Assembly: GCA_023415275.1 (NCBI GenBank)
Contig: JAEZLJ010000016.1
Coordinates: 1-56,628, forward strand
Direction: 5' to 3'
From: Bacteroidota bacterium
GTDB taxonomy: Bacteria; Bacteroidota; Bacteroidia; Chitinophagales; Chitinophagaceae
DNA: 56,628 nucleotides
Shown here: one piece after another, positions 43,825 through 53,652 of the stretch
Layout: each line of letters opens with the position of its first letter
Numbering within the stretch: position 1 is the first letter of the stretch
Program-made: the position numbers and the translations under genes
Notes under the pieces: model-generated
What the model was told of the DNA's origin: nothing
What the model saw: the letters and a program-made list of their open reading frames with translations, nothing else
Databases searched by the model: none

Positions 43825-46626
43825 ATGGACAAAAGACTGTTTTTGCTGGATGCAATGGCCTTGATTTTCAGGGCATACTATGCCCTGATCCGCAACCCGC
43901 GTATCACTTCCAAAGGGAAAAACACAAACGCACAATTTGGCTTTACCAATACGATCATAGAGTTGATCAACAACCAAAAGCCTTCTCATATGGCGGTATG
44001 TTTCGATACGGCCGCCCCCACCGAAAGACACACAGATTTTGCCGACTATAAAGCACAGAGGCAGGAAGCTCCTGAGGATATTACACTTGCCATTCCGGAT
44101 ATCAAAAGAATCATCAAAGCGCTGAATATTCCTATCATTGAAAGTGATGGTTATGAAGCCGATGACGTAATTGGCACCCTAAGCAAACAGGCTGAGGCTA
44201 GAGGGTATGAAGTGTATATGGTGACGCCAGACAAAGACTATGGACAGCTTGTAAGTGATAAGGTGAAGATATATAAACCAGGTTACCAGGGGGGTGATGT
44301 GGAGATCATGGGTCCTAAAGAGGTTTGTGAAAAATGGTGTATAGATTCCGTGGAACAGGTAATAGATATCCTGGGCCTGATGGGCGATGCCGTTGATAAC
44401 ATTCCCGGCATTGCTGGTGTGGGACAGAAAACCGCCTGCAAGCTGCTAACAGAATATAAGACGCTGGAAAATGTATTGGCCAATGCCGATAACATCAAAG
44501 GAGCGCTGGGTGAAAAAGTAAGAAATGGAAGACAGGATGCTATCATGTCCAAAAAGCTGGCTACCATCATTACTTCTGTACCTGTAGAATTTCATGAAGA
44601 AGACTTCCTGATCAAGGACTGGAACACCGATGCATTGAGAGAAGTGCTGACAGACCTGGAGTTCAAGACAGTATTGAAACGCTTGTTGGGAGAAGAGAGC
44701 GATGCGGGCACCATAAAGAAATCAGGTAATGGCTTGCAAACCGAGTTGTTTGGCAGCAATGCTGTGGAGGCAGAACCAGAGGTGGTATCAGTAGTGCAGC
44801 CTGGAAAAAATATAAGCAACACACCGCACGAGTATGAGTTAGTGGAAAGTGAAGCAGAATTCAGCATGTTGCTGGAAGAGCTGAATAAATACCAGGAGAT
44901 CTCCTTTGATACGGAAACTACAGGTATTGATGCCAATGAAGCTGACCTGGTAGGACTAAGTTTTTCTGTGCAGCCACACCAGGGATGGTATGTGCCTGTG
45001 CCCTGTGATGATGTCAATGCAACCAAACAGATATTGAACCGCTTTGCTTCCTTGTTTAATGACGAATCACGGGTATGGATAGGCCACAATATCAAGTATG
45101 ATCTTTTGATATTGAAATGGTATGGCGTTGAGATCAAGGGCAAGTTGTTGGATACCATGCTGGCGCATTACCTCATAGAGCCAGACGGCAAAAGCAATAT
45201 GGATTGGCTAAGTGCCAAGTACCTGAATTATGAACCCATTCATATCGAGGAATTGATAGGCAAGAAAGGCAGGAACCAGCTATGCATGAAAGATATTGAA
45301 GTGGAAAAGGTGAAGGACTATGCGGCAGAAGATGCAGATGTAACCCTCCAGTTCAAAAACATCTTTATTCCGAAACTCCAGAAGCTGGAATTAGAGCATA
45401 TTTATTACAATGTAGAGAACCCATTAGTGCCTGTATTGACAGATATGGAATATGAAGGGGTAAGGATAGATGTGGACTTCCTGCATGAGTATTCGCGTGT
45501 GCTGGATATTGAAGCAAGGGTTCATGAAGAGAAAGTGTATGAAGCCGCAGGTGTAAGGTTCAACCTGGGATCGCCCAAACAATTGGGAGAGGTGTTATTT
45601 GAAAAATTAAAACTGGATCCCAAAGCGCGCAAGACCAAAACAGGGCAGTATGCCACAGGAGAAGATGTGTTAAGGAAAATGGCAGTGGTGCACCCGGTGG
45701 CAGATGATATCCTGGCCTATCGCGAATACACTAAATTAAAGTCAACCTATGTGGATGCCCTTCCGCTGCTAATCAACAAAAAAACAGGGCGGGTACATAC
45801 CACGTACGGACAGGCAGTGGCGGTTACAGGAAGACTGGCCAGCAATAATCCTAACCTGCAAAACATTCCCATAAGAACAGACAGGGGACGTGAGATCCGC
45901 AAAGCATTCATTGCAAGGGATGAAAACCATGTGATCGTGAGTGCCGACTATTCCCAGATAGAGCTGCGCATCGTGGCTGCATTGAGCTCGGATCCCAGCA
46001 TGTGCGAGGCTTTCCGCCAGAACAAGGATGTGCACACCGCCACAGCGGCCAAGGTGTATGGTGTGGAGGAAGAGGCGGTGACAAAAGAGATGCGCCGGAA
46101 AGCCAAGAGTGTAAACTTTGGGATCATCTATGGACAGGGTGCGTTTGGCCTGGCAGAAAACCTGGGCATCAGCCGCACCGAAGCCAAGGAGATCATTGAC
46201 AACTACAAGAAAGAGTTTTCGGGTATAACAAAATACATGGCTGACATGATCCATTACTGCCAGGAACATGGTTATGTTCAGACAGTGTTGGGCCGTAAAC
46301 GCTGGCTGCGCGATATCAACTCAGGCAATTTCACAGTGCGTGGTTATGCCGAGCGAAATGCCATCAATTCTCCTATACAAGGCACAGCGGCTGATATGAT
46401 CAAGCTGGCCATGGTAAAGATTGATAAGGCATTCAAAGAACATCAGTTCAAATCAAAGATGATACTGCAGGTACATGATGAGCTGGTATTTGATGCCACG
46501 CGTGATGAGGTAGAGCGCATCAAACCGGTCATACTCGATTGCATGCAATCGGCCATGACCCTGCCTAATGGCATTCCCATCCTGGCGGAAGTAGGAGAGG
46601 GCGCCAACTGGCTGGAGGCGCATTAA
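43825..46626 (+). CDS. polA: DNA polymerase I
   Basis: 933 residues from ATG 43825 (MDKRLFLLDAMALIFRAYY; a TTG six codons earlier is rejected). Contains the N-terminal 5'-3' exonuclease (TPDKDYGQLV, GDAVDNIPGIAGVGQKTA) and an intact 3'-5' proofreading domain: DTET at 362, NIKYD, and YAAED as ExoIII. The polymerase has motifs A (DYSQIELRI), B (RRKAKSVNFGIIYGQG) and C (QVHDELVFD). It fills gaps in excision repair and Okazaki processing. All active-site residues are present, so proofreading is expected. Confidence 0.97.
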   Translation: MDKRLFLLDAMALIFRAYYALIRNPRITSKGKNTNAQFGFTNTIIELINNQKPSHMAVCFDTAAPTERHTDFADYKAQRQEAPEDITLAIPDIKRIIKALNIPIIESDGYEADDVIGTLSKQAEARGYEVYMVTPDKDYGQLVSDKVKIYKPGYQGGDVEIMGPKEVCEKWCIDSVEQVIDILGLMGDAVDNIPGIAGVGQKTACKLLTEYKTLENVLANADNIKGALGEKVRNGRQDAIMSKKLATIITSVPVEFHEEDFLIKDWNTDALREVLTDLEFKTVLKRLLGEESDAGTIKKSGNGLQTELFGSNAVEAEPEVVSVVQPGKNISNTPHEYELVESEAEFSMLLEELNKYQEISFDTETTGIDANEADLVGLSFSVQPHQGWYVPVPCDDVNATKQILNRFASLFNDESRVWIGHNIKYDLLILKWYGVEIKGKLLDTMLAHYLIEPDGKSNMDWLSAKYLNYEPIHIEELIGKKGRNQLCMKDIEVEKVKDYAAEDADVTLQFKNIFIPKLQKLELEHIYYNVENPLVPVLTDMEYEGVRIDVDFLHEYSRVLDIEARVHEEKVYEAAGVRFNLGSPKQLGEVLFEKLKLDPKARKTKTGQYATGEDVLRKMAVVHPVADDILAYREYTKLKSTYVDALPLLINKKTGRVHTTYGQAVAVTGRLASNNPNLQNIPIRTDRGREIRKAFIARDENHVIVSADYSQIELRIVAALSSDPSMCEAFRQNKDVHTATAAKVYGVEEEAVTKEMRRKAKSVNFGIIYGQGAFGLAENLGISRTEAKEIIDNYKKEFSGITKYMADMIHYCQEHGYVQTVLGRKRWLRDINSGNFTVRGYAERNAINSPIQGTAADMIKLAMVKIDKAFKEHQFKSKMILQVHDELVFDATRDEVERIKPVILDCMQSAMTLPNGIPILAEVGEGANWLEAH

Positions 46627-46686
46627 TACAGGCTCGCTAATTGCTTTACAATAAGCAGGCATTTTAAAGAATATAAAACAGAGGAT

Positions 46687-47394
46687 ATGAGTGAGGATCA
46701 AAAAGCAACAGGCAACGAACATGAAGGTTTTGAGACAGGTAAAAGCATTATTTACTATTGCTATGATGCTTATTGTGGTTGGTGCTATGGCTTCAGTAAG
46801 GTAATGAAGCAGATAGCTGAAGAATATAAAGACGTGTTCGATTTTGAAGTGCTTTCGGGTGGTATGATCTTCGAAGAAAATCCCAGGCATATTAGCGCCA
46901 TCGCTCCATTCATTCAAAAGGCGTACAAGAATGTGGAAGAAAGGACTGGAATAGAGTTTGGCCAGGATTACCTCTGGCATATTTTCCATGCAGATGAAAG
47001 CGATTGGTACCCCGAATCCACCATGCCGGCCATCGCCTTATGCATCTTTAAAGAATACTTCCCTGATAAAGCTGTTTCCATGGCCAGTGATCTGCAATAT
47101 GCGCTGAACTTTGAAGGCCGGGACCTAACAGACAAAGAAGCTTACCGCCACCTGGTTCATAAGTATGGCATTCCGGAGGAAGAGTTTTATACAAAGCTCC
47201 AAAGTGAAGAATACAAAGAGAAAGCCTATTATGAATTTGCACTGGTGAAACAATTACAGGTAACCGGTTTTCCCTGTGTATTGATGCAGGTTACGGATTC
47301 CAAATTCTACCTGCTGGCACAAGGCTATACAGATCATGAAACCCTGAAGCAAAGAATAGAAAATGTGCGACAGGAATTGCTTGCCGAAAGTTGA
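46687..47394 (+). CDS. DsbA/FrnE-like thioredoxin-fold protein
   Basis: 235 residues without a signal peptide, therefore cytoplasmic. An active-site-like CGWC lies at 30-33 in the first beta-alpha unit (IIYYCYDAYCGWCYGFSK), followed by an alpha-helical insertion (about 70-170) and the cis-Pro-containing TGFPCVLMQV near 195. This is the DsbA-family layout of FrnE-type oxidoreductases. Redox partner and substrate unknown; it is 60 bp downstream of polA but not clearly cotranscribed. Confidence 0.88.
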   Translation: MSEDQKATGNEHEGFETGKSIIYYCYDAYCGWCYGFSKVMKQIAEEYKDVFDFEVLSGGMIFEENPRHISAIAPFIQKAYKNVEERTGIEFGQDYLWHIFHADESDWYPESTMPAIALCIFKEYFPDKAVSMASDLQYALNFEGRDLTDKEAYRHLVHKYGIPEEEFYTKLQSEEYKEKAYYEFALVKQLQVTGFPCVLMQVTDSKFYLLAQGYTDHETLKQRIENVRQELLAES

Positions 47395-47460
47395 TACTAT
47401 CTACCCGGCCTGGTCATAGGCTTTCCTGAGCCACTGGATCAGCTGAGGGGTAATATCTTC

Positions 47461-47967
47461 CTAGCTTTCTAACTTGACGCGATGAGTGCACATGGCGTTC
47501 CAGCTTCCTGCGGCTTCCAGTTTGCCTGCTGCGGGAACATCTTTCAACATAAGACCTACGTCCAGTCTTGTTTTGGTAGATGGCTGCAGGATGGTGAATT
47601 GCTTTTTCCTTCTCACACTCACATAGGCTTTCTTTGGTGCCAGTTCCACATCACTGCCGAACTTTTGAATCTCTTTGATCAACTGATCATAGTATTCCTT
47701 CAATGTTTCTTTTCCTTTGTATTGTTCCGTAACCAAAGCTTCATCAGGTGAAGAGGCGGCACCTGTTTCTTTGGCCTTATGCACCACCATATTGGCATAA
47801 CCATGACCAATGCCATATTTTTCCTTGAGCATAGAAACTAGCTCCCCATGCTTTTCCAGCCCGCTCTTATTCACTATGCTAATCCATTCACTGATAGGCT
47901 TTCCTGTTTTCTCTTCCAGGTTCTTTACCTGGTTCTCTACTGCTTTTTTAATAGCATCTGTGGACAT
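47461..47967 (-). CDS. DUF4287 + DUF5655 domain protein
   Basis: 168 residues. The N-terminal DUF4287 (about 1-68) has the EKTGKPISEWISIVNKSG and LKEKYGIGHGYANMVVH motifs. The C-terminal DUF5655 (about 80-168) has the DVELAPKKAYVSVRRKKQFTIL stretch, typical of the DUF1801/DUF5655 superfamily of small-molecule or phosphate-binding folds. Cytoplasmic; function unknown. Convergent with the DsbA-like gene. Confidence 0.88.
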   Translation of the reverse strand: MSTDAIKKAVENQVKNLEEKTGKPISEWISIVNKSGLEKHGELVSMLKEKYGIGHGYANMVVHKAKETGAASSPDEALVTEQYKGKETLKEYYDQLIKEIQKFGSDVELAPKKAYVSVRRKKQFTILQPSTKTRLDVGLMLKDVPAAGKLEAAGSWNAMCTHRVKLES

Positions 47968-48019
47968 AAGCTGAATTTTGGCCTGAAGATCATTTAAGAA
48001 TACTTATTAAAGGTAGTAG

Positions 48020-48139
48020 GTGGAAATGAAAAATGTAAAAGGTAAAATGAAAAAAAGGAGCAACCCAATACCCTATACCTATTGAGCCTTACATGAGCAA
48101 CCCAATTTTTACTTTTTCATTTTACATTTTACATTTCAC
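48020..48139. repeat. Large AT-rich inverted repeat with internal direct repeat
   Basis: Left arm about 48020-48055 (AAATG/AAAATG-type heptads) pairs with right arm 48105-48139 (CATTTTA heptads). Between them GAGCAACCCAAT occurs twice (48058-48069 and 48095-48106). The right arm overlaps the receptor gene's stop codon, and the hairpin may act as its terminator. Confidence 0.65.
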
Positions 48140-51021
48140 TCCCTCATCCTGGCCCTGTTAGCTGCCCTGGCAGCGGCTGTTCCAAAGTTGCGCAGGTTGT
48201 AGGTAAAGGTCAGCATGAAATATTGCTGCAGCACCTGGTTTTGTACGTCCTGGATGTATTCACTGGTTACCTCTCTAGTGATGCTCCTGTTTTGCTTCAG
48301 CAGATCAAATACACTCAACTTCAATTCTCCCTTTTGATCTTTCAGAATCTTCTTGCCTGCACTCATATTCCATAGCCAGTAATCCTGGTTAAAGCCTGCA
48401 CTTAACCCACTGTAATATTGATTGTTCAGATCATTCTGGAAGAACCAACCTGATTTAGATAACAGGTTCAACTGCACACCAGCCACATGCTGGAAGTAAT
48501 GATCATTAGAGGCAGGCTGCAACTGGTTTTTTACATTATTAAAATTGGCCGAGTAGGAAACAGTGAAGTCAACATACTGGCTGACGTTACTGGCTATCAC
48601 TGCACCAGCTGTGTAGATGGTATTATCAGTTTCATTCTGCAATCCATTGATGATACCCGGAAGCTTGCTGAACGTAACGCCACCATTAAGGTTAAGGTTC
48701 GACTTGATGAATTTCAAAGGCACTGCAAAGGTCAGGAAAGAGCGAAGGCTTCTATAGCCATCCAGGTTCACCGGTTTGCTCAATCGGTAGGCGCCACTGA
48801 TCTTCTCTCCGTTGATCACCGTATCCCTTGAATTGAAGGAAGCATTGGCAATGTAGTCCTGCGCTGTCTGGTAAAAGACATTTCCAACAAGCAATAAACC
48901 CCTGGTAGGATCGGTGAAAGTATATCGTCCGCTGACAGTATGCATGTATTGCTGGTTCAGGTCCGGGTTACCCAGAGTATAAACAGGTGCATTGGTAGGG
49001 TCCAGCACATCTTGTAATTGGGTAACGGAAGGCTGGTTCACATTGGCCCTGTAAAACAATCGTATGCTGCTTTTTGGCGAGAGCTTGTAACGTATCATGG
49101 CATTGGGCAGCAGGTTGTCAAAGCTTTTATTCACTTTAGCCACAATAGGCAGCAGGCGTTCACTATTCAGGTTGGTATGCTGGTAGTTCACACCAAAGGA
49201 AATCTGCCTGTCCCTGTCGCCCAGCCTGTAAGAAATACCTGCATTCTGTGCTTTGGTGCGGGTCTCAAAATCGTTGGAGAAATTATTCAGGAACACTGAA
49301 TATTTGTTCTCTGTAGGATCCAGCGCATAGGTCTGCTGGTTAGACTGGCTGGTAGAATAACTGGGGTTGTAGTTGATCTGCAGCTGGGATTTGGTGCCTA
49401 TAGGTTCTGTATAGGCCAGGTTGGTAGATAGCTGCATACCATTGCTGGTCTGGTTGGCAAACCTGTTGGATGAAGTGTCTTCTGCTGCCCCGAAGTTATC
49501 CATGTATTGAGAGTAGGTCTGCACATAGGTCTCACCGTCTCTTTTGTTATAGGAAGTATTCAGGTTAATGGAAAACGTTCTGCCTCTTTTAGCAAAGGAG
49601 TGACGGTAAAGAATATTATTATTCAGGTTATTACCCGAACGGGTGCTGTTGGTAATATTCTGGTTGATGTTCATGGAGCTGGAACCTTCAGGAAAGAAAT
49701 GCGTCAGGCTGCTCACATTCCTGTCGGAATTATTATCCTGGAAGCTAAGGTTAGGGGTGATGATCAACTGGTTGCTGGAGTCGATCTTGTATTCAATTCT
49801 CAGGTTCACCCGGTGATTGGTATTACGGCTTCCGGCCAGGGTGGTATCCGACACATCGCTGATGTCATCGGCCTTACCGGTGATATATTGCGTTCTTGCT
49901 ATTTCATTGGTATTGTTGTTCGTATGGTTGAAAAAATAACTACCCGTGGTCGTTATTTTCTTACCCCAAAGGTCACTGTAGTTGATACCGAAGGCATTGG
50001 TTTTATTGATACCATTTTGCTGACCTACCAGGAAATTGCTGCTGTTGCCAAAATTGCCGGAAAAGCCTCCGCCTCCACCGCTTCCCCTGTTGCCACCACC
50101 CTGGGGTCTGCCACCACCTCCGCGGTTGCCACCTCCGCCGCCCCGCTGCGAATTGCTGGTAACGCCTAATAGATCCTGCTGCGAAAAGTTCTGTTGATTG
50201 GTATTATTAAAATTGCCCACTAATGATATGCGGCGGTTGTCTTTCAGAATGGTAGCATTACCGCCCGCTGCATAGTGATCATCAGTGCCATAACCGGCAA
50301 ATACTCTCCCGAATTGACCGTTACGCATATTGGCCTTGGTCACGATGTTAATGGATTTGTTGGTGTTGCCATCATCAAACCCCGTAAACTGGGCCTGGTC
50401 GCTCAACCTGTCGAATATCTGAATCTTATCAATGATCTCTGCCGGCAGGTTGCGCAATGCTGCTGTGGCATCATCACCAAACAGTTCACGGCCGTCAATG
50501 GTCACCTTCTGCACATTCTCACCCTGTGCTTTCACCTGCCCGTTCTCAATGGTGATCCCCGGCACTTTTTTCACCAGGTCCTCCCCGCTGGCGTCAGGGT
50601 TCACTTTGAACTGATCTGCACTGATCTGCAGCGTATCTCCTTTTTGAGTAGCCACCGGTGGTCTTGAAGTGATGATTACGGTGGCCAGTTCCTGGGATGA
50701 AGAAGCTGTTATACTTATCGAAAGGGTAACATCCGAGCTGTCAAGCCTGATATTCCGGGTTACCGGGTTGAAGCCTACAAAAGAAACGGAAAGTATAAAG
50801 CTATCAGCCGGTAAGGCAGAAAAAAGAAAACTACCTGTAGAATCGGATAATAAAGACCTGGAAAAACCGGAATCTGTTGCGCTTTTTAATCTAACAGTAG
50901 CACCTTGTAACGGCGATTTATTTTGTTGATCTGTAACGGTTCCCTGGATTTTAAGTGTTTGTGCATAGAGGCCGGAGAATAATAAAATAAGAGCTCCCAA
51001 TAACAACATTCTTCTGATCAT
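48136..51021 (-). CDS. TonB-dependent-receptor-like outer-membrane barrel with carboxypeptidase-regulatory domain
   Basis: 961 residues: signal peptide (1-20), a CarboxypepD_reg-like beta-sandwich (about 24-105), a plug-like region (GEDLVKKVPGITIENGQ, VTIDGRELFGDDATAALRNLPAEII, then INIVTKANMRNGQFGRVFAGYG) and a beta-barrel to the C-terminus, as in the OMP_b-brl_3 group. A Gly/Arg/Asn-rich insertion at about 288-324 sits in a predicted loop. Without a recognisable TonB box or a SusD gene beside it, the transported ligand is unknown. Confidence 0.88.
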   Translation of the reverse strand: MIRRMLLLGALILLFSGLYAQTLKIQGTVTDQQNKSPLQGATVRLKSATDSGFSRSLLSDSTGSFLFSALPADSFILSVSFVGFNPVTRNIRLDSSDVTLSISITASSSQELATVIITSRPPVATQKGDTLQISADQFKVNPDASGEDLVKKVPGITIENGQVKAQGENVQKVTIDGRELFGDDATAALRNLPAEIIDKIQIFDRLSDQAQFTGFDDGNTNKSINIVTKANMRNGQFGRVFAGYGTDDHYAAGGNATILKDNRRISLVGNFNNTNQQNFSQQDLLGVTSNSQRGGGGGNRGGGGRPQGGGNRGSGGGGGFSGNFGNSSNFLVGQQNGINKTNAFGINYSDLWGKKITTTGSYFFNHTNNNTNEIARTQYITGKADDISDVSDTTLAGSRNTNHRVNLRIEYKIDSSNQLIITPNLSFQDNNSDRNVSSLTHFFPEGSSSMNINQNITNSTRSGNNLNNNILYRHSFAKRGRTFSINLNTSYNKRDGETYVQTYSQYMDNFGAAEDTSSNRFANQTSNGMQLSTNLAYTEPIGTKSQLQINYNPSYSTSQSNQQTYALDPTENKYSVFLNNFSNDFETRTKAQNAGISYRLGDRDRQISFGVNYQHTNLNSERLLPIVAKVNKSFDNLLPNAMIRYKLSPKSSIRLFYRANVNQPSVTQLQDVLDPTNAPVYTLGNPDLNQQYMHTVSGRYTFTDPTRGLLLVGNVFYQTAQDYIANASFNSRDTVINGEKISGAYRLSKPVNLDGYRSLRSFLTFAVPLKFIKSNLNLNGGVTFSKLPGIINGLQNETDNTIYTAGAVIASNVSQYVDFTVSYSANFNNVKNQLQPASNDHYFQHVAGVQLNLLSKSGWFFQNDLNNQYYSGLSAGFNQDYWLWNMSAGKKILKDQKGELKLSVFDLLKQNRSITREVTSEYIQDVQNQVLQQYFMLTFTYNLRNFGTAAARAANRARMRE

Positions 51022-51140
51022 GATACTAGTTTAAGGGCTATTCCAGCACAAAATTGGTAAAAACCATGCCGCTGGGTCCTGAATTCAGGTTAATTAATGC
51101 TAATAAATCGGTTTATATTGCAGCCCCAAAAATTTCGTAT

Positions 51141-51710
51141 ATGGAGTATAACAGAATTGTAGCCGTAACTGGCATGCCGGGCTTATTTGAAGTGGTTAGT
51201 AGTAAATCTGATGGCGCCATTGTGCGGTCTTTGGAAGATCAGAGCACAAAATTCATTTCATCAAGAGTACATAACCTTTCCCACCTGGAAAGCATTGAAG
51301 TATATACTGTAAGAGACAATGTACAGTTGGCTGATATATTCACTGCCATGAAGGCAAGCAATGTAGCTAAGCCTGATGTGAAGGACAATAAAGCTTTGAA
51401 ATCATACTTTGAGCAGGTATATCCCGATCTTGATTTTGAAAGGGTGTACACCAGCGACATGAAGAAAATGATCAAGTGGTACGAGGTGATCGAAAGTAAC
51501 AATATCGATTATACACGTAAGGAAGAAGAAGAGACTGAAACCCCCGAAGCACCAGTAGTAGCCGAAGCGGAAGCTGTGTCCGAAGCAGTGGCAGAAAAAC
51601 CTGCTAAGGCTAAAACCAAGAAAGCTGCTGCTCCAAAAGCTGAGGCAGCACCTGCAGAAGGTGAAGCTGAAAAGCCAAAAAGAACCCGCAAGAAAAAAAC
51701 TGAGGAATAA
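51141..51710 (+). CDS. DUF5606 domain-containing protein
   Basis: 189 residues from ATG 51141; the frame extends 29 codons further up but that part lies in the divergent promoter region. The N-terminal domain (MEYNRIVAVTGMPGLFEVV, then RSLEDQSTKFI, LESIEVYT, VYTSDMKKMIKWYEVI) is the DUF5606 pattern of Bacteroidota. The last 50 residues are an Ala/Lys/Glu-rich disordered tail ending KRTRKKKTEE, suggesting nucleic-acid or ribosome contact (inference). A -7-like AAATTTCG abuts the ATG. Confidence 0.85.
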   Translation: MEYNRIVAVTGMPGLFEVVSSKSDGAIVRSLEDQSTKFISSRVHNLSHLESIEVYTVRDNVQLADIFTAMKASNVAKPDVKDNKALKSYFEQVYPDLDFERVYTSDMKKMIKWYEVIESNNIDYTRKEEEETETPEAPVVAEAEAVSEAVAEKPAKAKTKKAAAPKAEAAPAEGEAEKPKRTRKKKTEE

Positions 51711-51770
51711 TTATTGCCCCGGCAATAATGATTGTGATAAAGAAACGATTCAACCATTAATGGTTTAACA

Positions 51771-51797
51771 GAGCCGGGTTGATCTCCCGGTTCTTTA
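51771..51797 (+). terminator. Terminator after the DUF5606 gene
   Basis: GAGCCGGG (51771-51778) with CCCGGTTC (51786-51793), then TTTAAA. A second perfect palindrome (ATTATTGCC/GGCAATAAT) overlaps the stop codon at 51710-51729. Confidence 0.65.
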
Positions 51798-51827
51798 AAT
51801 TCACCCTACCTATTAAAATAAACCAAT

Positions 51828-53573
51828 ATGGAAGAGCAAGAGATCAGTTATTCAGCCCAGATAACCAGTGTGCCAAGGAATTATTTACCCGCCAACTTCA
51901 GGGTAACAGACTGGGCTACCCTGGAACCTTATTTAAAAGAATTACTAGAACGTCCCCTCCCTTCCAAAAAAGCCCTGGAAGACTGGTTGATGGATATGAG
52001 CGAGGTGGAAGCCGTGATCGGTGAAGATGCAGCGTGGAGACAGATCCGCATGACCTGCGACACCGAGAACAAGCAGCTGGAAGAAGCCTTTACCTATTTC
52101 GTCATGGAGATCCAGCCTAAGATCCAGCCCTATGCTGATAAGCTCAATCGCAAGCTGGTGGAAAATGAATACACTTCACAGCTCGATGGCGAAGGCTACC
52201 AGGTGTACCTGAGAAATGTAAAAAAGAATATTGAGCTGTTCAGGGAAAAGAACATTCCACTGCAGGCAGAAATAGCCGTGCTGGCCCAACAGTATGGCGT
52301 TATTTCCGGCAAGATGAGCATTGAAGTGGACGGAAGGGAATATACCCTGCAACAGGCATCTAAGTTCCTGGAGAATCCTGACCGCTCCATTCGCGAACAG
52401 GTGTACCGAAAGATCCAGGAAAGAAGACAGCAGGATAAGGACAAGCTGAATGAGATGTTCACCACGCTGGTTCAAAAGCGTGACCAGGTGGCAAAGAATG
52501 CAGGCTTCGATAATTACCGCGATTATAAATTCGCCGACCTGGGCAGGTTTGATTATACCAAGGAAGATTGCTTCCAGTTTCATGAAGCAGTAAGGGCCCA
52601 AATGCTGCCCCTGGTAGATTTTGTATATGACCGCAAACGCCAGAAGCTGGGTTTGGATTCATTACGTCCATGGGATACCGATGCAGAACCTGAAGGCGTA
52701 AAGCCCTTGTCTCCTTTTGTCAATGGAGAAGAATTGGTGAACAAGACCATCACCTGCTTCAACCAGATGCATCCATTCTTTGGTGAGTGCCTCATGAAAA
52801 TGAAGGAAATGGGAAGGCTGGACCTTGACAGCAGGAAAGGCAAGGCCCCCGGAGGTTACAACTGTCCGCTGCCTGAAACAGGTGCGCCTTTTATATTCAT
52901 GAATGCCGCCGGGCAAATGAGCGATGTGACCACCATGGTGCACGAAGGTGGCCATGCTATCCATTCTTTCCTTAGTCATAATTTACCCCTCACGGCTTTT
53001 AAGGAATATCCCATGGAGATCGCTGAAGTAGCCAGCATGACCATGGAGCTTTTCAGCATGGATTACTGGGATGTTTTCTTTGATAATAAAGATGATCTGA
53101 AAAGAGCCAAACAACAGCAACTGGAAAGAGTGCTTACGCTTTTCCCATGGATCGCTACCATTGATAAGTTCCAGCACTGGGTGTATGAAAACCCACAACA
53201 TACGCTGGAAGAAAGGGCAGAAAGCTGGAGAACCATATTGAACCAATATACTTCAGTAGCGCTGGATGTAACGGGGCTGGAAGAATACCGCAAGTATTCC
53301 TGGCAACGCCAGCTGCATCTTTTCGAAGTGCCATTCTATTACATTGAATACGGCATTGCCCAATTAGGTGCTATCGGTTTGTGGAAACAGTTCAAGGAAG
53401 ATAAGAACAAGGCCATTGATCATTATATCACGGCGCTGAAGCTTGGCGGCACACGCACCTTGCCGGAGCTGTACAAAGCGGCAGGTTTAAAATTCAGCTT
53501 TGCACCGGATTACATCAGTGAGCTGATGTTGTTTGTACAAAAAGAATTGGAAAAGATCACGCATCATTCCTGA
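51828..53573 (+). CDS. M3 family oligoendopeptidase
   Basis: 581 residues, no signal peptide. The zinc site HEGGH spans His372-Glu373...His376 in TMVHEGGHAIHSFL, with the third ligand in the MEIAEVASMTMELF segment about 28 residues on. Length and the C-terminal GGTRTLPELYKAAGLKF fit the PepF/M3B branch. Cleaves short peptides (about 6-20 residues) in the cytoplasm, recycling them. Monocistronic with a strong terminator. Confidence 0.93.
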   Translation: MEEQEISYSAQITSVPRNYLPANFRVTDWATLEPYLKELLERPLPSKKALEDWLMDMSEVEAVIGEDAAWRQIRMTCDTENKQLEEAFTYFVMEIQPKIQPYADKLNRKLVENEYTSQLDGEGYQVYLRNVKKNIELFREKNIPLQAEIAVLAQQYGVISGKMSIEVDGREYTLQQASKFLENPDRSIREQVYRKIQERRQQDKDKLNEMFTTLVQKRDQVAKNAGFDNYRDYKFADLGRFDYTKEDCFQFHEAVRAQMLPLVDFVYDRKRQKLGLDSLRPWDTDAEPEGVKPLSPFVNGEELVNKTITCFNQMHPFFGECLMKMKEMGRLDLDSRKGKAPGGYNCPLPETGAPFIFMNAAGQMSDVTTMVHEGGHAIHSFLSHNLPLTAFKEYPMEIAEVASMTMELFSMDYWDVFFDNKDDLKRAKQQQLERVLTLFPWIATIDKFQHWVYENPQHTLEERAESWRTILNQYTSVALDVTGLEEYRKYSWQRQLHLFEVPFYYIEYGIAQLGAIGLWKQFKEDKNKAIDHYITALKLGGTRTLPELYKAAGLKFSFAPDYISELMLFVQKELEKITHHS

Positions 53574-53592
53574 TCATACATATGATTCTATA

Positions 53593-53627
53593 AAAAAGAA
53601 GGGCCTTCATCAAAGGCCCTTCTTTTT
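53593..53627. terminator. Bidirectional terminator between M3 peptidase and fur
   Basis: AAAAGAAGGGCCTT (to 53606) with AAGGCCCTTCTTTT (53613-53626), T runs on both sides. Confidence 0.9.
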
Positions 53628-53652
53628 GTATCGTTACTTGCCATGATTGGGA

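Noticed and set aside
49507..50169. 220-codon frame antisense to the receptor gene
   Set aside because: A shadow of the receptor's coding frame; Gly/Ala/Thr-rich because it is complementary to the Gly-rich loop.
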